Below are positions 14,572 to 17,351 of a stretch of DNA of 17,351 nucleotides, in pieces. Where the stretch lies: positions 1-17,351 of the forward strand of contig JAAVAA010000084.1 of NCBI GenBank assembly GCA_014804285.1, read 5' to 3'. Position 1 is the first letter of the stretch; each line of letters starts with the position of its first letter. Made by a program: the position numbers and the translations under genes. Origin of the DNA: Lachnospiraceae bacterium (GTDB lineage: Bacteria > Bacillota > Clostridia > Lachnospirales > Lachnospiraceae). The notes beneath the pieces are model-generated. The model worked only from the letters and a program-made list of their open reading frames with translations, searched no databases and was not told where the DNA came from.

Positions 14572-15394
14572 AAAAGGATCATTGAAAAAAAAGCTGTTAG
14601 GAACACCCTATTTTATCTGGTCTGTCATTTTTATCCTTGTCCCCCTTGGTATGGTATTTTATTACGGACTGACTGACCGGAGGGGATCTTTTACCCTTGA
14701 AAATGTGCTGGCAATCTCCACTCCGGAACATGCGAAAGCCTTGTGGATTGCGCTGCTTTTGGCGTTGATTGCTACTGTGATATGCCTTTTCCTGGCATAT
14801 CCCCTTGCCATGATCTTATCCCGCCAGAAAAACGGACGCCAGAGCTTTATTGTGCTGATTTTCATTTTACCTATGTGGATGAATTTTCTGCTGCGTACCC
14901 TGGCATGGCAGACACTCCTTGAAAAGACCGGGGTAATAAACAGTATACTGAATTTTCTCCATTTACCGGCGCTGAATATCATCAACACGCCTTACGCTAT
15001 TATCCTGGGCATGGTTTATAATTTTTTACCATTTATGGTTTTGCCGATCTACAATGCCCTGTCCAAAATAGACATCAATGTGATCAATGCAGCCAGAGAT
15101 CTGGGAGCCAACGGATTGCAAGTATTTTTAAAAATTACTCTGCCCTTAAGCATCCCCGGCATCATCAGCGGTATTACAATGGTATTTATTCCGGCACTGA
15201 CTACCTTTGTCATCAGTAAGCTTCTTGGGGGAAGCAAGATTTTACTGATCGGTAACGTGATCGAAGAAGAATTTACACAGGCAGGCAACTGGCATTTAGG
15301 AAGCGGACTTTCCATCGTGCTGATGCTGTTCATCATCTTAAATATGCTCCTGACTGCGGCTTTTGACAAAGATGGGGAGGGTTCGTTCTTATGA
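14564..15394 (+). CDS. potB: Spermidine/putrescine ABC importer, permease PotB
   Basis: PotB is one of two membrane subunits forming the polyamine channel. The 276-residue protein has a short basic N-terminus (MNKKGSLKKKLLGTPYF) and about six membrane helices. The cytosolic EAA loop that docks on PotA is NAARDLGANGLQVFLKITLP, at roughly 180-199. This is the BPD_transp_1 fold and the normal length for PotB. The start lies eight bases inside the end of potA, with AGGA four bases before it, and the end overlaps potC by four bases (ATGA), so translation is coupled. Identity as PotB rather than another importer permease rests on its order in the cluster as well as its sequence. Confidence 0.95.
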   Translation: MNKKGSLKKKLLGTPYFIWSVIFILVPLGMVFYYGLTDRRGSFTLENVLAISTPEHAKALWIALLLALIATVICLFLAYPLAMILSRQKNGRQSFIVLIFILPMWMNFLLRTLAWQTLLEKTGVINSILNFLHLPALNIINTPYAIILGMVYNFLPFMVLPIYNALSKIDINVINAARDLGANGLQVFLKITLPLSIPGIISGITMVFIPALTTFVISKLLGGSKILLIGNVIEEEFTQAGNWHLGSGLSIVLMLFIILNMLLTAAFDKDGEGSFL

Positions 15395-16179
15395 AAAGAA
15401 ATCTATTGCAAAAGATATACATTGCCCTTATTTTTATCTTTCTTTATGCTCCCATCGTCACCCTGATCGTGCTTTCCTTCAATGGCAGCCGGACACGGGC
15501 AAAGTGGGGAGGATTTACCTTAAAGTGGTATAGCGCACTGTTTCAGAACAGAGATATCATACAGGCTTTATTTAATACTTTGTTGATTGCGCTAATTGCC
15601 TCAATTGTATCCACTGTCATCGGCACCATTGCCTGCATTGCCATTATGAGCCTGAAAAAGAAATCCCGTGCTATTATTATGGGAATCACAAACATTCCCA
15701 TGATCAATGCGGAAATTGTCACCGGAATTTCTTTAATGCTGTTGTTTATCAGCCTGGGACTTCGCTTTGGGCTTGGCACCATTTTACTGTCTCATATCAC
15801 CTTCTGTATTCCTTATGTGATATTGAGTGTCATGCCGAGAATGCAGCAGATAAATCCTTATACTTATGAAGCGGCTCTGGATCTGGGAGCCGGACCTGTG
15901 TACGGATTTTTCAAGGTGGTTTTTCCGGATATCCTTCCCGGTGTGCTCTCTGGATTTTTGATGGCATTTACCATGTCGCTGGATGATTTCATCATCACCC
16001 ACTTTACCAAGGGCGCCGGGGTAGATACTCTTTCCACCAAAATTTATACAGAAGTTAAAAAAGGAATCAAACCTGAAATGTACGCTTTATCCACGATTAT
16101 TTTTCTGACCGTACTTATCCTGCTTTTCTTGGTAAATCGGGTTCCGGCAGAAAATCAGGAGAAGAAAGGAGCTTTATGA
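15391..16179 (+). CDS. potC: Spermidine/putrescine ABC importer, permease PotC
   Basis: PotC is the second channel subunit. The 262-residue protein begins with a cytosolic basic stretch and a helix (KIYIALIFIFLYAPIVTLI), then NGSRTRAKWGGFTLKWYSALF, a typical PotC outer segment. The EAA loop is EAALDLGAGPVYGFFKVVFP, followed by the strongly PotC-like SLDDFIITHFTKGAGVDTLS. About six helices are predicted and the length is normal. GGGAGGG lies upstream of the ATG, which shares ATGA with the potB stop. The end overlaps or abuts the start of potD. Confidence 0.95.
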   Translation: MKRNLLQKIYIALIFIFLYAPIVTLIVLSFNGSRTRAKWGGFTLKWYSALFQNRDIIQALFNTLLIALIASIVSTVIGTIACIAIMSLKKKSRAIIMGITNIPMINAEIVTGISLMLLFISLGLRFGLGTILLSHITFCIPYVILSVMPRMQQINPYTYEAALDLGAGPVYGFFKVVFPDILPGVLSGFLMAFTMSLDDFIITHFTKGAGVDTLSTKIYTEVKKGIKPEMYALSTIIFLTVLILLFLVNRVPAENQEKKGAL

Positions 16180-17234
16180 TGAAAAAATATTTATGTTTTG
16201 TACTTTCATTACTCGCTGTACTCTCGCTGCTTACCGGCTGCGGCAGTACCTCCGGTGAAAATGGTGAAGTCATTGTTTTCAATTGGGGAGAATATATTGA
16301 CCCGGAAACACTTTCCCTTTTTGAGAAGGAAACCGGTATAAAGGTAGTTTATGAAGAATTTGATACCAATGAAACTATGTACCCAAAGGTAGAAACCGGT
16401 GCTTCTGCGTACGATGTTATCTGCCCTTCCGATTATATGATCCAGAAGATGATCGACAATGACCTTCTGGCCGAGATTAATTTTGACAATATCCCCAATG
16501 TTAAGAATATCGGTGAACAATACTTTGAACAGTCCAAAGAATTTGATCCTGAAAACAAATATTCTGTCCCCTACTGCTTTGGCACCGTAGGTATCCTTTA
16601 TCACAAGACCATGGTGTCTGACCCTGTAGAAAGCTGGTCAATCCTCTGGGATGAAAAGTACGCAGACAATATTCTGATGCAGGATTCTGTAAGGGATGCA
16701 TTCATGGTTGCCTTAAAATTAAATGGCTACTCCATGAATACTTTGGATGAATCACAGTTACAGACTGCCAAAAATTCCCTTATTGAGCAAAAGCCGCTAG
16801 TGCAGGCTTATGTGATCGATCAGGTTCGTGACAAAATGATCGGTGACGAAGCCGCGTTGGGTGTCATTTATTCCGGTGAGGCAATCTATACCCAGCGTGA
16901 AAATGAAAGTCTGGAATATGTGGTTCCCAAAGAAGGAACCAACGTATGGATTGATTCATGGGTCATTCCGAAAAATGCCCCCAACAAAGAAAATGCAGAA
17001 AAATTTATTGATTTTATGTGCCGCGAAGATATCGCGCTGATGAATTTTGAATACATTACCTACTCTACCCCCAATGTGGCTGCACAAGCTTTGATCGAAG
17101 ATGAAGATATTAAAAATTCAAAAATTGCTTTTCCGGATCTCTCCCAATATGAAAATCTGGAGACCTTCCAGTATTTGGGGAGTGAAGGGGATGATCTGTA
17201 TAACAGCCTTTGGAAAGAGGTTAAATCGGAATAA
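16179..17234 (+). CDS. potD: Spermidine/putrescine-binding lipoprotein PotD
   Basis: PotD captures polyamine outside the cell and delivers it to PotBC. The 351-residue protein starts with a lipoprotein signal peptide (MKKYLCFVLSLLAVLSLLTG, then the modified cysteine C21), which anchors it to the outer face of the membrane in a Gram-positive. FNWGEYIDPETLSLFEKETGIKV, SDYMIQKM, SVRDAFMVALKLNGYSMNT and WIDSWVIPKNAPNKENAEKF match the PotD family in order. The two ligand-contact residues of E. coli PotD in the WMDS motif appear kept, while the acidic DAREVF stretch reads SVRDAF here. ATG codons exist at 16176 and 16179; the second has the better spacing (seven bases) from AGGAG. The fourth transporter gene completes the importer. 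Confidence 0.95.
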   Translation: MKKYLCFVLSLLAVLSLLTGCGSTSGENGEVIVFNWGEYIDPETLSLFEKETGIKVVYEEFDTNETMYPKVETGASAYDVICPSDYMIQKMIDNDLLAEINFDNIPNVKNIGEQYFEQSKEFDPENKYSVPYCFGTVGILYHKTMVSDPVESWSILWDEKYADNILMQDSVRDAFMVALKLNGYSMNTLDESQLQTAKNSLIEQKPLVQAYVIDQVRDKMIGDEAALGVIYSGEAIYTQRENESLEYVVPKEGTNVWIDSWVIPKNAPNKENAEKFIDFMCREDIALMNFEYITYSTPNVAAQALIEDEDIKNSKIAFPDLSQYENLETFQYLGSEGDDLYNSLWKEVKSE

Positions 17235-17351
17235 ATTAACGTTTAGCTGGGATACAGAGATCAATATAAAAACCCGGATAGAAATCAAATTCTACGTCGC
17301 CACACTCTCGTTCTATAAAAAGCGTAACAGCACTAAGTTCGAAAAAACCTC
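17235..17351. other. Sequence downstream of potD
   Basis: The last 117 bases contain no gene I can support. I also see no stem with a U-tract that would end the pot transcript, so the operon may continue or terminate beyond the window. Confidence 0.5.

Noticed and set aside
17253..17320. Possible terminator after potD (short TAGAA/TTCTA pairing)
   Set aside because: The stem is about five A/T-rich pairs with no following U-tract; too weak to call.

Overview
The window looks like chromosomal DNA of a Gram-positive, low-to-moderate GC anaerobe of the Clostridia, most likely the Lachnospiraceae. The grounds are strong AGGAGG-type ribosome binding sites, sigma-A-like promoters (TTGACA/TATAAT), an OmpR-type two-component system beside a double-FtsX ABC transporter, and the gene set as a whole. 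This placement is inference from style and protein resemblance; no search was run. Fourteen genes are supported, thirteen complete and one cut by the left edge. No tRNA, rRNA, CRISPR array, prophage or insertion-sequence transposase was found.

Left block (1-4864, all minus strand). Transcription runs leftward: an M15B D,D-carboxypeptidase-like wall enzyme, tgt (queuosine tRNA modification), yajC (Sec accessory protein), a clear intrinsic terminator, leuB (leucine biosynthesis), then a polytopic GT-C/GT39-like membrane protein that overlaps leuB and runs off the window. The peptidase and yajC each have a promoter sharing the same 14-base core.

Centre (4865-6391). A two-promoter intergenic region separates the peptidase from divergent aroC (chorismate synthase, plus strand). 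aroC converges on the ABC permease. The 144-base gap between them is almost filled by a long near-perfect inverted repeat (25-bp perfect arms around a structured 48-base centre), the best candidate for an undescribed repeat or RNA element here.

Sensor/exporter block (6392-12667, minus strand). Reading leftward: a seven-bladed beta-propeller lactonase-family protein, an OmpR-family response regulator, a membrane histidine kinase, an ABC ATPase and a large double-FtsX permease. Gaps are 19, 0, 94 and 1 bases. The 94-base gap holds an 11-base-period direct repeat, TTAAGAA-N4-TTAAGAA, which fits the tandem half-sites bound by OmpR-family regulators. The likely logic is envelope stress or peptide sensing that induces its own efflux or detoxification transporter. 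The close-packed lactonase is an unusual partner.

Right block (12815-17234, plus strand). A consensus promoter followed by two overlapping palindromes leads into an XRE-cupin regulator and potABCD, a complete polyamine importer with tight overlaps. The regulator probably binds the palindromes and adjusts uptake to polyamine level. No terminator is visible after potD before the window ends.
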